Notes: generated by a model not told the origin, from the sequence alone. 64,000 nt of DNA from Annona cherimola (GCA_030490835.1 CM059975.1:12405579-12469578), one strand, 5' to 3'. Positions 12,501-25,600 are shown, counted from the first letter of the stretch. Program-made: numbers and translations.

Positions 12501-13095
12501 CACTTTTGATGTGCTTCTTCAAGAATTTCAATTTTATGTCATCAATTTTGACTTTAACGCATAATTCAAATATCACAAGTCTTCAATTTGTTAAAAAAAG
12601 AGAAATCTCTATCTCATTTTTAACTTCACACTCATAAAATGCTTCAATTTAGACTTCGACACTTATGATTGTCTTGGTGCAGCTCTTGAAATATTTTAAT
12701 AATATATTTATATTCTTTGCATGTAGAGAATATTTATTTCAAATTTGCTTTCAATTTTAATCAATTCTAAATGACATGAAATCTCAAATTTTGTTGCAAG
12801 GTCCTCAACTTTTCTTTGAACTTTGATGATGCAAATTGTAGCTTTCTGTATTCTCATCCATATGATATCATGCAAAAGAATATTTCATGGATTCCACCTC
12901 TTCTGGAAAAATTCATAGTTTCGTTATTTTAGTGCATCATTGTCATGGAATGGAATTTGATTGCTTCTCCTTTGTAATTTAGATAATTATGATTAGAATA
13001 TTTTTTATTTAAATGGCTTGAGAAATGATTACCATAGTAATATCTATGGAAAGCATTAGAGGACTAAAAATGTCTCATTGATTGACTTAAAAGTT
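9549..13095 (+). repeat. left arm of an ~8-kb inverted repeat
   Basis: This arm is the reverse complement, with many small differences, of 14,018-17,523. Anchor pairs keep even spacing: 9,551 with 17,522; 10,051 with about 17,027; 11,020 with about 16,085; 11,395 with about 15,710; 12,672 with about 14,440; 13,015 with about 14,097. In the outermost 72 bases I count about 10 differences. The arm has no open coding frame of note. It also contains an internal direct duplication: 9,720-10,160 resembles 11,390-11,850. Confidence 0.85.
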
Positions 13096-14017
13096 TTTAT
13101 TTTATAAAATTGATATTTTCTGTTTTTAAAATGGTTTTTTTAAAAGAAAAGTACTTTGCTGTTTGTTTTGGAATGCAAGAGATTTGCTTCTTTTTTTTTT
13201 CTTAAAAAAAAAAGGCTTGAAACAATTTTTTGATTAAATTTCATTCTTTCAGCTCATTTTTTTTAAAAAAATTTAAATGAAATTGTTTTACAAGTTTTAA
13301 AAATGAACTTTTTGTTTTTTAAAATAAATTTTAATTTTTATTGTTTTCAGATTAAATTCGTCCCTTAATGATACATTTTTAGGCTGACCTTGCTGAAAGT
13401 TTTATAAGCTGATCAAGCCCCGAATTTAATTTTTTTAAATAGAATTTGGGTTTTAGAAAAATACCACTAGATTTCTGAAATTCACAAAAAAACCTATTAT
13501 TCAGAAATTGGAAAGAAGGTCCCATTCTATGAATTGTAATATATATACATATGTGTATGTATATATTTGAAACAAATAAAAAGGAATGAAATTAATATTT
13601 CAAATTTTTTTAAGGAAGTTGAAATTTTTTTTTTCAAAAGTTTGAAAACGCAATTTAAAAAAATTTGTTTAAAAATTTTCATTCAACTATATATTTTTAA
13701 AGAGACATTTGAAAAGATGCGTGTGCTTATGAATTTGTTTATAAAGATACTTGTCAGCAAAAGTTGCTTGGAATTATGGCAAAAGTCAAAGTTTGATAAA
13801 TCAAATTTGTCACACTTGTTATAAATAACAAGTAAAGAGTGAAATTTGATGTAAGGATAGTATTAGGTGACTACTTGTGAGCCATAAAGTCCAATCAAAA
13901 TTGATGATAGAGTTTTTCTTTGTGAGCAAGATTCCAAAGTTGGAGTGTATTTGCAAAATTGATGGTTATTGGGTAAAAATTTCTTAAAAAGATGGTAGAC
14001 CAATGCAATAGCCCTTT
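13096..14017. other. loop of the giant inverted repeat
   Basis: About 920 bp between the arms, with long A and T runs (for example 13,191-13,213) and an 85-codon AT-rich frame at 13,567-13,824 that I regard as chance. No transposase or RNA gene is seen. Confidence 0.6.
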
Positions 14018-17000
14018 TTTAAATCAATGAGAAATATTCTTACCTCTCGTCTAATGTTTACTATAAATATTTTTAAGATTATCATTTCTCAAGACATTTA
14101 AGTATAAAATTTTCTGATTATAAGTATCTATGTTTCTAAGAGGAGAGATGAGAAATTTCATTCTATGGTAGTGATGTTCCTTACTACATTAGTGAATTAA
14201 ACTATGAATTTTTTTCAAAATTAGGTGGATTCATTGAGTATAATTTGCATGCTTTCATATGAGTGAAAAGATGAGAAGCTACAATTTGCAATATCCTTAA
14301 GAGATATGTTGAGGAACATACAACGAAATTCGAGATCTCATATGGTTTAGAATCGGTTGAAATTGAAAGTGATTTTGAAATGAATATTTTCTTTTTCATG
14401 GAGAGAATATAAATATGTTATTAGAATATTTCATGAGCTCCTCAAGGTAATATAAGTGTAGAAGAATATGTTGAAAAACATTATGAGTAAGTAGTAAAAA
14501 GTGGGGTGGAGATGTCTTCTTTGCAACGAGTTAAAGATTATTGTGATAGTTTGACTTATGATTTACAAAGTCAAAGTTGATGGACATAAAATTAAAAGAC
14601 TTGAAGAGACACATCAAACGATGAAGTGAGTTGAGAAACAAACAATAACATACAAAATATTTAAAGCCAAGATATATACAAATAAATATTACTACTTATA
14701 ATATCGTCAACGAAATTTGGGATTTTAATAAACAACATCGCTCCTACTAAATTATCAAATTAAACAACTTCTACAACAAAGTTGGGCACACAAAAAAATT
14801 AAAATTCTGATCCATTTGAAAGGCGTTCAAGGAAAAACAAGGAAATAGTTCTCAGGAAAACAATGTGGAGCGAATTACGTCATTGGAAAATCAAAGTCCT
14901 ACAAATTCTCTTACACCTTACACTCAATGAATCATCTATCTTAAACCTAAAGAGTTAGTTGTTGAAAAGTGTATGTTGGGTAATCTATTATTTGAATGAA
15001 AGAGAAAGTAACACAAGTTGATTTAATAGCTGAAGAATGATATTTAATGAAAGTAGATAGTATTGAAGATATATTCATAATGAGGAGCCCCATCCAAGAG
15101 TGTTAGAAGAACTTGATAGTTATGAGTAAAAAAAAAAAAAATCAACATTCGAATATTATAAAAGTTGAGATTTGAGAACTAGAGAAATATTAATAAAGTA
15201 ATTAGATTTTTTGATTCTCTAGCATCAAAGTAGAAGTAATGGTTTGTTAATTCATTATCAAATTCAAAAATCTTACATCTAAAAGGAAAAAAAATCGAGA
15301 CCACAAAACAGAAGTACAAAAGGGCATCCAATAATATTTGATTATACTGCTATAAAAAAATAATATTTGATTATTTACAATGGAGTATTACTGTCATGTC
15401 ATCATTTTCATGCCAAGGTGGATGTGGACAATATGCAAACTTAAGTATGATAACACTAATAACAGAATTTAATGACAAGTTTTCTCTCAAGACCAAAAAT
15501 GTCAAAGAAAAGACTAATTTATAGAATTTAAGTTTTTTAAAATTACACATTTAAAGATAATTTATTTAGGATGTTAGCATTTAATTATTTAATTTGGAAT
15601 TTTATATAAGCATCAAACAATCAAAATACAGATCAACTTAATGGATGGTTTAAATTGGTTTAATTTGTTTCTTTATTATTTAGAATCTTATATTTGACAA
15701 AGTAGAACTGAATTTCCTTTTCTTATTTGCATTTAGGATAAGGTTAAGCAATCATCATTGTATAACAAATGGGATTAAGAAGCTATCTGCTATAACTAGG
15801 GAAGTGGGTTACTTATTTTTCATAATTTTCATGAATATCGATTGAGTGTTATTCCTGTAACCTCTATATTAATTGTCTACTTCTATCTCTTAAATTCATA
15901 ATTCATTTATTCCTCTTCCTTCTCTCCCAGTCATCATTCATTGAGAAAATCCTTCCTCTTTCTTTTATTTTTTCTCTGTACTAGTGCTGTATCAAACCTA
16001 CACTAGAAGACATTCCTCAAGGACCCATTAATGAAGAAGGAAAGTCAAGAAACAATGGAACTGTACTAAATTTATTATAGTTCTGTTTTTATCTTCTTCT
16101 TTTTCAAATTATTTCAATTTTGGGAAGGTCGGTGTCTATCATCTCTTCTGGATAAATTATGCAAACCATGTAAATTATGTAACCATACAAGGTGCTATAG
16201 CGTTATGTGAAGTAGAATTTAAGTTATAAGCCAGGCTGGTATGAAATTAAAAGACTTGAATGAACAATATCAAATGGCAAAATGAGACAAAAGGACAAGT
16301 AACTAAATAAAAAGGTCTTAATGCCAAGAGGTATGCACATTGTCATTCTTTAAATAATATTTCTTTATTTAATGTTCTTGATGCATTTTAGGATTCTAGT
16401 GATTATCTCAATCTTTCTTCTACTCAGTTATTGAACTTAGTAATTTTTATAACTAAGTTGAGTGTATAAATGAATTAAAGCTTTGACGTGAAACACTTAA
16501 TGGAAAATAATGTAGTAGTTTAAGGGTACAATTGAAACAAGTTTCATTTGATTCTCATTCTTTGAACTTCTTGTCCACTTGATAACAATTAATTGTGTAT
16601 CCTTGAACATGAAGGTTTGTTATTGAAAAATTTATATTAGGTGGTTCATTGCATGAGTTAGAAGAGCAAGTAGTCAATGTTGATTTTGATAGTTGGTGAA
16701 AAATAATATAATGATCAAGCCAAGATTTTGTTGATGATTTTCAAAAAGATCCATTTACAAGTGTCAAAACTGTTTTTGCGAGTAAAAAAATTTATTTAAC
16801 ATTTAGATATTATGAAATTGGAAAATAAAAAATCAAATATATAGTGAAGGCTATATTTATAGTAATTAAATTAATTGATTTTATGAAGACTGTTCCTATA
16901 ACATCAAGGGAAAAGCCAAGGTTAGTGGATTCATTATTCAAACTCAAGAAAAGTTTTGAAGAAAAAAATTTCATGGCCACAAGATTGAAGTGCAAAAAAA

Positions 17001-17523
17001 AAATCTAAGAGATGTTAGTAGATTATTTGGTATGGAGGATTACATCATCAACTTATGCTAAGGTGAAGGGAGATAAAATACAAATTGGGATATGATTAAC
17101 ATTATGATTAAAATTCGAGACTGAGTTTCTTTTAAGGGTTAGAAAATACTAAAGAATGTGTGATATGAGTAGTAAAGTCGAATTTATAAAAGTTGGCTTT
17201 TTGATAATTACATATTCATGGATGATTTACTTGAGTTTTTGGTACTTAATTAATATATTTAGGATTTGATGTAAATATCCAGTGATCAAAATGTATAAAT
17301 TGACTTGATAGATGTTTAGATTGGTTTTATTATTGGGAGTCTTATCTTAATCTCAGCGGGATGAGATTTTCTTCTCTTATTCTCATTGAGTTTTTATTAG
17401 ATTAAGTAATCTTCATCATATAAGGATTAGGAGTGATAATATTCTTCTAGAAATGAGGAGCCGTGCTATTTATTTTTAATATCTTTTCATGAATACTATT
17501 TATTGAGCGTTATTTAGCTCCTC
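14018..17523 (-). repeat. right arm of the ~8-kb inverted repeat
   Basis: Inverted partner of 9,549-13,095. It carries the matching internal duplication in reverse order (15,290-15,720 and 16,800-17,340). The outer end reads TATTTAGCTCCTC at about 17,511-17,523, the complement of GGGGAGCTAAATA at the left end. Weaker similarity appears to continue a few tens of bases outward. No clean TSD was found, so the exact termini are uncertain. Confidence 0.85.
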
Positions 17524-18228
17524 AAATCTCTCCTAATGTTTTATTTTTCCTTCTCGAATCTCTAATTCTTGTATCCTTCTTCTCTTTCCCCCTTTATCCT
17601 TTTGAGAGGATCCTTGGTTTTTGTGCTTGTTTTCCCTCCTCTGCTTGTGCTGTATTTACAGAATAATAGCAAAAACTCTTTATCTATTTGCTGGCAGGTC
17701 TTTAGGCTTGCTCTTGGAAAACCTACACATTGGTGAGAAAACTAGATGGTCCAGAATATAAAAGGATTAACACTTCGTTCCTTCGAGCAGATTTTTCAAA
17801 CTAGCAAAAACTCATTTCTCAGGGAGTCAGGGTTGGTCATATAAAAGGCAGGTGGATATCTGAATTCTATGATCTAAGGATTTTTGTCATTGTTTATACG
17901 TTTACTGTGAAGACCTTACTTTCAATACTTAATTTTCTAGGCATCAATATCGGACATACATGATGAAATGGTCTGCGAATTTTATATTCCAACTGATCAA
18001 GCAGTCAATAGATATGTTTATCTATTATATGTAATAGATAATAGTAATTGCAGATGGTATCCTCTCTATTATATGTTGGCTCTCAAAGCAGTTAAGGACC
18101 ATTGATACTGGTTACTATTTTTTTTCTGATTTATGGAGAAGAAATAGATATGTTTATTGCAAAGATGAACTATGCCAGTGATTACCAAAACTTCATGGAT
18201 GACAATATTCCTGTTCCTTTAAAAGAAG
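17524..18228. other. intergenic stretch after the giant inverted repeat
   Basis: The first 150 bp (CT-rich) resemble 15,900-15,970 inside the right arm, so the repeated unit may extend beyond the arm. The rest shows no gene that I can support. Confidence 0.4.
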
Positions 18229-18574
18229 GATTCTAATACAGTGCACTTGAATGAACTTAGTCTTGGTGCACTCGGGTGCAAAAATTCATTTTTTAATATT
18301 TTTTGAATTTTTTAATAACATTGTTAATTTAAGTGTATTTAACATGTGTACTAATTTTTACAAAAATGCCACTGATTTAAAAAAAATCCAAAAAAAAGAT
18401 CTACAAATCTTCAAAAATGGTAAAAATTGATACACATGTTAAATATACTTAGATTAACAGTATTTTTTTTTTTTTTAAAAAAATAAACTTTTCAAAAAAA
18501 GTAAAAAAGGTAAAATACACCCGACCGCACTAATGCTATGTGTACCTGGATACACTGTATCAGAGTCCATCGGA
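18229..18574. mobile_element. MULE-type MITE, ~345 bp
   Basis: Left end GGATTCTAATACAGTGCAC and right end (reverse strand) GGACTCTGATACAGTGTATC form an imperfect TIR, and the interior folds back ('aacatgtgtactaatttttac' pairs with 'taaaaattgatacacatgtt'). The same architecture and inner motifs occur in the element at 49,662-49,982. No perfect TSD was found here. Confidence 0.6.
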
Positions 18575-18834
18575 GAATGAGAAAATACACGGGATAACCC
18601 CACCTCCTAAGAGATCTTACATGAAGCAATCTTTTCTGTATCATGAAATTTTTGCTGATAATTATTATTCATTTTTTAAAATTAAAGATTGTGCTCTGAA
18701 GTGTTCTTTTCATAATAGCCTAAAGGTTATGACAACATTTGCTGCATTGAACCCATAAATTGTCTGTTACAATGTTACATTATATAGTTTATGCAAGTCA
18801 TGCTCTAAATATATTGTGTAATTATGAAATGCAG

Positions 18835-18955
18835 TGGTTACATGGCCCCAGCCCCAGAATATGCAAATGGAAGGGCGTTTTGTAGAATTCCGATGTCATA
18901 ACTTTGTTGTCTTGCTTTAGAGATTGTGAGCCAGTAAAAGGAATCTGCTAGGCTA
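18835..18955 (+). pseudogene. receptor-like kinase fragment (kinase subdomains VIII-IX), decayed
   Basis: From 18,836 the frame reads GYMAPAPEYANGR, which is the GYMAPEYA motif of plant receptor-like kinases with two extra residues; the DNA shows a 6-bp CCCCAG duplication there. About 50 bp on, 18,892-18,945 carries a shifted match to the ADVxSFGVVxLEIVSGK segment (LALEIVS-like, with a stop right after). The CAG at 18,832-18,834 matches the usual intron acceptor at this point in LRR receptor kinases. No other kinase parts are seen nearby, so it is a gene scrap. Confidence 0.5.
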
Positions 18956-19195
18956 TGGAGTCAGGGTTTGCAAATTGTGGAAAGAAGTTAACATTCTGTA
19001 GCCGACGGTGCATGTTCAACAACTGAAGTTTCAACATTCATGTGGGGCTCCTATGCGTTCAAGAATGTGGAAAAGAATGTCCATATTTTCCTTGGGGAGA
19101 AGTCATAGAGAACTATCGTCCTCTTTGTTTAAAAACAAGACATGTTTAGTAAATGAAGTTTTCAATGTCGGAGATTGACAGTCAATAAAAGTTAA
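18956..19195. other. intergenic stretch
   Basis: Follows the kinase scrap; no further kinase motifs or other features recognised. Confidence 0.4.
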
Positions 19196-19556
19196 AGAAA
19201 AACAGTTTTCACTTGAAATATTGTTGTGCCTCACAAATGTGGCGACTTTGATTCAGTTTTACAGGTTTTTTTTTTTTTTTTATGTGACTTTGCTTCATAG
19301 TTTGTTGTAGATGAGGACCATGTATGATCAAGATGTCTAGCAGATCATGTATGAGCAATTTTTTAATAATAATGAAAGAAAAACACTTTTTACTTGAAAT
19401 ATTGTTGCAGCTCACAAATGCGGCAACTTCAATTCAGTTTTAGAAGGGATTATGTGCCTTGGCTTCATAGTTGGTTGTAAATGAGGAACATGTATGATCA
19501 AGTTGTCTAAAGGATCATGTAAGAGCAATTTGTCTGTTCATTCATCCACATTGTGA
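19196..19556. repeat. tandem duplication, period ~181 bp
   Basis: Copy 1 (about 19,198-19,370) and copy 2 (about 19,380-19,550) share 'acttgaaatattgttg', 'tcacaaatg(t/c)ggc', 'atgtatgatcaag' and 'agatcatgta(t/a)gagcaat'. A T run (19,267-19,281) interrupts copy 1. It is non-coding as far as I can tell. Confidence 0.8.
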
Positions 19557-20435
19557 GATAACTTGTACCAGTGCCAATAAATGTGCTGGTAAAATTGGAA
19601 TATTCACCATCGGGTGGTAAACGGCAGCTAGCATAGCAGCAACTCAGGCAGGTTATATCAGAAAAGATCAGGTAGACCAAACTCAAATAATAAAATTATC
19701 GGGTGTCCTTTTTACATAGTAAATTAACAATTCTAACCCCAGTGGAAGGCCACATATTGGATGGGAGGATGCCCGTTACCTACCGTATTGCAATTGAATA
19801 AAATTTTCATCTTGATTATAGTTTGTGATTGGATCATGCAAGTGGGTTTGTTGTTTACAGCGTCAGTACAGCTGTTTTGATCGTCAAACAACAAACATAA
19901 GGCTAGCTCTCAGCTATACAGCTTAAAGGCCAACAAGGCAACAACAGGACAAGTACTTGGGCAACTAACCTTATTGGATTTCTTTCATATGGATTTCTTT
20001 CCATATGAATTCTGCTGGAAGCACGACATCTCTAAGGTGAGATGATAGAAATTAACAGATATTCAAAGCAACTGCCGGCAACCTCCATATATTAGCTCTA
20101 TGCAGTAATCCAGAAGATTTAACTGTGTCCAAGTGCATGCACATAGGCTGGAAGGATAACAAAGAATGAAGCCATGAAAGTTTAAATTTTCGTTGGACCA
20201 ATACTCATAAGATTGATAAATCAAAGCCTCATCATTCATCAATAACAGCTCTACCAATATGGCATCTCGAAGTAGATTGGTCGACCATTAACTAGCATTA
20301 ATTAGCCATGACTTCACGGATCCACATTATGCCTTTGATTCTTTTCATTGATATTATCGGAATCAAAACATTCGTATTATGGATTGGAATTCTAACTAAT
20401 TAAATGAACTGCATCTAATCAGTGTTTAATGCAAC
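19557..20435. other. intergenic stretch, nothing recognised
   Basis: Mixed composition. Short open frames on both strands have no recognisable motifs. Confidence 0.45.
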
Positions 20436-20438
20436 TAA

Positions 20439-20696
20439 GAGTGTGTTTGTTAATGAGTAAAAATTGTCAAGTTAAAATTTTTCAATATAAAATTTTTCAC
20501 TATCCAAAACTACCTTATTTTTTAATCATTTCTTCATTTTTTTTATACAACTATCCTACTTTTCAATCATTTATACACAACTACCCTACAACTAACCTAT
20601 CTATTTCAATCATTACTCCTATTATATCACATCTTTTGACAACTTCTACTCTCTACAACTTTTCATCAAAAGTTTTATTCATTCCCAAACAAACCC
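20439..20696. mobile_element. PIF/Harbinger-like MITE, 258 bp, TSD TAA
   Basis: Ends GAGTGTGTTTGTTAATGAG and (reverse strand) GGGTTTGTTTGGGAATG. TAA flanks both sides (20,436-20,438 and 20,697-20,699), the TSD typical of PIF/Harbinger MITEs. The 91-codon frame that runs through it is a by-product of its AT-rich sequence. Confidence 0.8.
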
Positions 20697-20739
20697 TAAA
20701 ATAACAATAATCATCGAACAGGTAAATATTATATATAGC

Positions 20740-20962
20740 AGCGTTACTGAATTTTGAGAATCAAATATCAAGCAGGACGCAGGGATGAATTTCAGAATCC
20801 AGGAAAGCTACGCTGCTACAGGGATATAATTGTGATAGGTAAAAACCGAAGGGATGAATTGAAAAAGCCGGAGGCTTGGGCAGCTTGGGCAACTGGGAGT
20901 CTTCCCGTCTTGCCTGCCATTCGAAGGAAACAATTATGCTCGTCTGCAGGCCAGTTACCAGG
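20740..20962 (+). other. possible 5' leader exon of the ASCC1-like gene
   Basis: A GC-richer block ends at a good donor (TTACCAG|GTATCTG, 20,960/20,961) and is followed by T and CT runs. Such blocks often are untranslated first exons in plants. It lies 1.7 kb before the predicted start codon. The link is inference only; transcript data would decide. Confidence 0.3.
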
Positions 20963-21617
20963 TATCTGTTTTTTTTTTTTTTTTTTTATCTTCTGTCTCT
21001 CTCTCTCTCCCTCTATTTTTTTCAACCCGAAAATTATATTTTCATTTCTTTTGATAATATTCTACTAATATTTCAGTCTACTGCAACGCTTTCGCTGTCT
21101 ATTCCATTCTTCCTCAAATAAATAACATAAAAACGAGATATTTGTTGGCCGAATGACACCAAATTTAGCAAATGAAGAGAGAACCCTATTTCAAATATAT
21201 AAATTGTTATCCCCTATCAGCTCCCATGAATTATACTAAGTTAGCACATAACGTAACTGGTATTGCATACTAGTCATGGTAGCTTCTCCTAGTGATTCGC
21301 AGTTCAAACTTACATAATCCACAACTATGTGGCTATCCAATTGCTCCACAGTGCCACGAGAAGTATAAAAAAATGATTTGCTACGAGGTTCTTACACCAT
21401 CTGCAATTTGGATTTCATCCACTCAATCCTGTAGTTTAACCTTCTGCTTGGTAACCTTTAATTACATGGTCGGGATGTGTTAATTATTGTCATTTAAGAT
21501 AGATGCATGCTTTGCATGTGGCGAGATCCACTATTTGGATTGGTCAGATAGCTGTGCTTGTTGCCACTTGTCAGGATGGTGAATCACCATCATTCCTTGA
21601 CGATTGCAGGCTAACAT

Positions 21618-21702
21618 AGCAGTCTCCCACATCTGCTAAGCTGGACCCACGTGATGATCCATTAGAGAAAGTCACACCTCCTGGATACCACATCAAGGTT
21701 GG
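21618..21702 (+). other. exon-like segment, origin unknown
   Basis: Between a plausible acceptor (ATAGCAG|TCTCCC, exon from 21,622) and a plausible donor (ATCAAG|GTTGGT, about 21,700) the frame reads SPTSAKLDPRDDPLEKVTPP and continues GYHIK without a stop. The codon use looks like coding sequence. It is not in the family pattern of ASCC1, and I do not recognise it. It may be a leader exon, an upstream open frame or a gene fragment. Confidence 0.3.
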
Positions 21703-22659
21703 TCCACCGCGTATTCTGTTGAAGTTTTGTGCAATAGGAATCTAACTATTGTGCAGCAATATTCTTTTTTGATTTGCTTAAAGCTTTGGAAGATGTTTTC
21801 AACATGGATTATGTTTTAGCTGAATATAAAATCGATGTTAAGTCAAATGAATGATTGTAGCCAGGTTGATGGGTTCCGCTAGCATGAGAAAGCTGACAAT
21901 AGTGGCATCTATGATGTGGGTGAACTACATTAAAAAGTTCTTATTCAAAGTTGGTTAAATTTTATTGCTTTAAATGGCCTTATTTATTGGTTCATGCAAG
22001 TCGAATTGTGCCAATTGATGAACACTTAACTGATTTTGGAATAGAATGGCTCACCACACTGGGATACTTCTGTGGGGTATGAATGACTAATGCAGATTTT
22101 CTGCTCTGTTGATGCACTTTTTAATTGGATTATAACTAAAAGGTCAAACAAACTGGACTAAACTGTTTCTATCAGATGCATGGAATTCACATACACAGTA
22201 GATGGCGAGAAATTCACATTGGTCACATGTATAGGGGGCATCTAGCTTATGCAAAATTTGTAGCAGTTTCTTATCTAAGGGTGGATCTAGCATAAACAGT
22301 TAAATGGATGAAAATCATCTTTTCACCTTGGAAGCATCAGCATAGAACTATTCTGATGAATTATCATGTCAGTTGGTAAATCGATTTTTCTTTTTTCTTT
22401 TCTCCTTTTCAGAATTGGGAACATCTGGAGATTTAGAAATATCTTACATATTCTTCCTGAGTCTACATACTGCTTTCAGGTTAAAGGCTTTTTACTTTGT
22501 TAAAATCTAAATGGCAAACTCTAGATGCAATAAGATTTTTAACGTCATCTCTGTATATTTTAGCTCCTCTGGTTGGGTTATCTTGATCAATAACATTGCT
22601 ATCGCTGTCTGATTTCTCAGGTACATTTTCACCAACTAAACTTGAGTAATATTGGGAAA

Positions 22660-25600
22660 ATGGGAGGAACAAAAGATAGGTCAAAAGCAATGGGAATGCA
22701 GAAGAAGCAAAGAACAGTAACAGCTATTTGGAGGCCAGTCTCCACTCAGTCAAATGCCTATGAAGGTTGCATTTCGTTAAAAATTGCTTTTTTAAATTAA
22801 GCAAAGATTCAAAGAACAGTAACAGCTTTTTTAGGAGGCCAGTCTCCACTCAGTCAAATGCCTATTAAGGTTGTATTTCGAAGTTTCTTTTAATTTTTTT
22901 TTTTTAATAATTCAGTGCTACCTTATCCAAGTTTGTCACTGATTTTCTCAACTACCTTATTCAGTTCATCACTTCATCCAGTTTTTTCACTTTTTTGTGA
23001 TTTCTGTTGACTGTAATTCTCTAAGTAAGTTGCATTTAGTATTTCTGCTGACCTACACTCTTAAACAATTTATTGGAATGGATTGAACTCTGATCTGTAT
23101 TTTTGCTGGTCTAGAATGGGAGTTCTTTAGAACAAAGTGGATCTCATGAGGCAGAACTGTGATCAGAGTGGAATAATGTGCTTACATGCAAAGTGGGAAT
23201 TCTAGTTTATAGATTTTTGGCATTGGGAATGATTTATTGTGTTCCCTTGGAAACTTTTTCTGACCTCCTCAAATGCTGAAAATTCTCTGTGGACTAAATG
23301 ATTTCCTCAGAAAAGGTGTAATTTTACCGGAAATTTATATGCATGAGAATGTTTGCTTCTATGTGTGTCTGTGACCTTCTTTATTGCCATCTCATATACT
23401 TTTTGCTGTTTTCTGTGTATGTGAACTAAAGGACACCTAGAAGAGGATGTGAAAGGAGAGGTGGCAGTTGATTGTCATGCATCTGACATTGGAAGTCAAG
23501 TTAGTAGATTGCCACATGCTGAAGCATCTATCTGCAGTTCTAACATTCATAATTCAAACGTCAACACTGGACTCATAAGTGAAAAAGATGGTTCATTGGC
23601 TCCCAGTTCTTGTGGTTTGCAATATAGTGATCAGCCTGAAGTTGCAGATGAAAAGACATATATGACTTCTGCAAACATACCGGTAGAAAACTTGTCTCAG
23701 AGTCAGGATGTTGCAGTTGAAATAACACCTAGTGAGACTACAACAATCTATCCTGAGCAAGTTGAAGAGAATAGTGGGACCAGCAAGCACTCAATTCCTA
23801 TCGAGGTATGATCAATTTGTTTGTGGTTGTATTTGATCTGAAGGGGAATATGATTTTATTTTGCTGACTCTTTGTTTTCTTCTGTTCTTATTATTACTAC
23901 TTTTTTACAGTTCATTAGAAAAACAGCAACAGGACAGATGAGATGAGCAATCATCTCAATGTCTTTTTATTTGTTGTGCATGTTTTTTTTGGGGGGGGGT
24001 CATGATGATTGATGATCGGGTTTGTCCTTTGTTCTTGGAGGAGAATTAAAATGCATTTTTTTGTCTTACTCAAAATTTCTTGTGAAGCCATGACAAATTT
24101 CTCAGAAAATAAATAAGGTTCTTCATCTTGGATTTTGGCAACGAGTGGAAATTTTGGAAAGAGTATTATGTACTGCCATGTAGTGACGAAGGGTATGATG
24201 TCATTAGAGATGACCAACAATGCTTATGCTGCATTTATTAATGGTGGCAGTTCACCTGTTATCTTCGTATACCCGAAAAATGTCAATGATCTGTTAGTCC
24301 TAAGCATCAAACTTGGCAATTGTATATTGATATTTGATTGTTGTCTTTTTTGCACTTCCTTGGGTATATAAGATTGCTAAATCATTCTGAATACCATATT
24401 CTCTCTGTTGTTCATGTAGCTGATGTCCAGACATCCGGAAATTTGGAATAACTTGCATGTACGCAAGTCATATGGTGGAAAAGTTTCAGCCTATTTTATT
24501 AAATCCTAAAGTAGACCACCTACAATCTTGATCAATGGCCTTCTCATTCCAGATGATTCATATTCTCTTCTTCGCTAGTAGGACTACAAGAGATGTAACA
24601 GCAACACTAGAATAAGTCGTCTAATGAATTATTGTTTTTTCTTTTCAATATTTGATGGAGAAATCTCTTGTCAAATGTCTGCTAGTAAATTACCATTTGG
24701 TATGTATTCTTGACATAATATTGTGAGAATTGAGAATAAGATTCAAGACAGTTGTGATTTAAACTGGCCGAACTATGCATCTTTCTCTCTAATACAACTA
24801 TAGAAGCTAGGATGCTTATTGATTTCTCAAATTATTGTCTTTGTGCATATCTTTTGAAGTTATAGTTCATTGATGCCTTTCTAACTACTCTGGAACATCA
24901 TCTCACATTGCGGATCTATTTTTGCAGGTAGATTCGTCTTTGATTCGTTTCATAAAAGGAAAAGGGTACAGATTAGGAGATTCATTCTCACTGGATTTTT
25001 TTCTGCTTGTTTGATTGACTAGTGAATTCTTGTCCTATTGTATGAAGGCTTTTTGCTAGTAAAAGATTGACATTTCTGAATGCAGGGGCTCTACACAGAT
25101 GCAAATTGAGAAAGAGACTGGAGTGGAAATCATTTTTCCATCTTCTAAAGAGGATACTTCTGTTGGTGAGTTTTTAATGGACATTTGTGTAATAATTGTT
25201 TCTTTCTATTGTATGTTTACTGGTTATGAACTTGTAGCTCAATGATACAAGGCTCATGTTTCAACAGTGAGGTAAATGACAACAGACAGATTGAAGAGAA
25301 CCAGGACTGCACTTTCATTTTCTAAATCACAGCCTAGGATACAGTTTGCCCTTGTAGAAAGAGATAATATCAAAAGTATGGATGTTTCTATTCGAACAGT
25401 AATACTGAACTTGGTTTTCTTGTATGTGTTGTTCAATTGAACCAAAAGTGATGCTGAACGTTTTGTTGTTGTGCAAAATTTTGTTCATTTGTTTTGGGGT
25501 ATGTGCCTATACTGCATTCTTTTGTTGTGGGGTTTGATTGACTTCTTGATATTTTGGGGCCTGTCTGGATGGAGGATTCCTTGAAAGAGAGTTATGGATA

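Noticed and set aside
13567..13824. 85-codon frame in the loop of the inverted repeat
   Set aside because: Lys/Phe/Ile-rich by AT content alone, with no counterpart or motif.
20429..20704. 91-codon plus-strand frame
   Set aside because: Lies wholly in a PIF-like MITE and is AT-rich low-complexity sequence.
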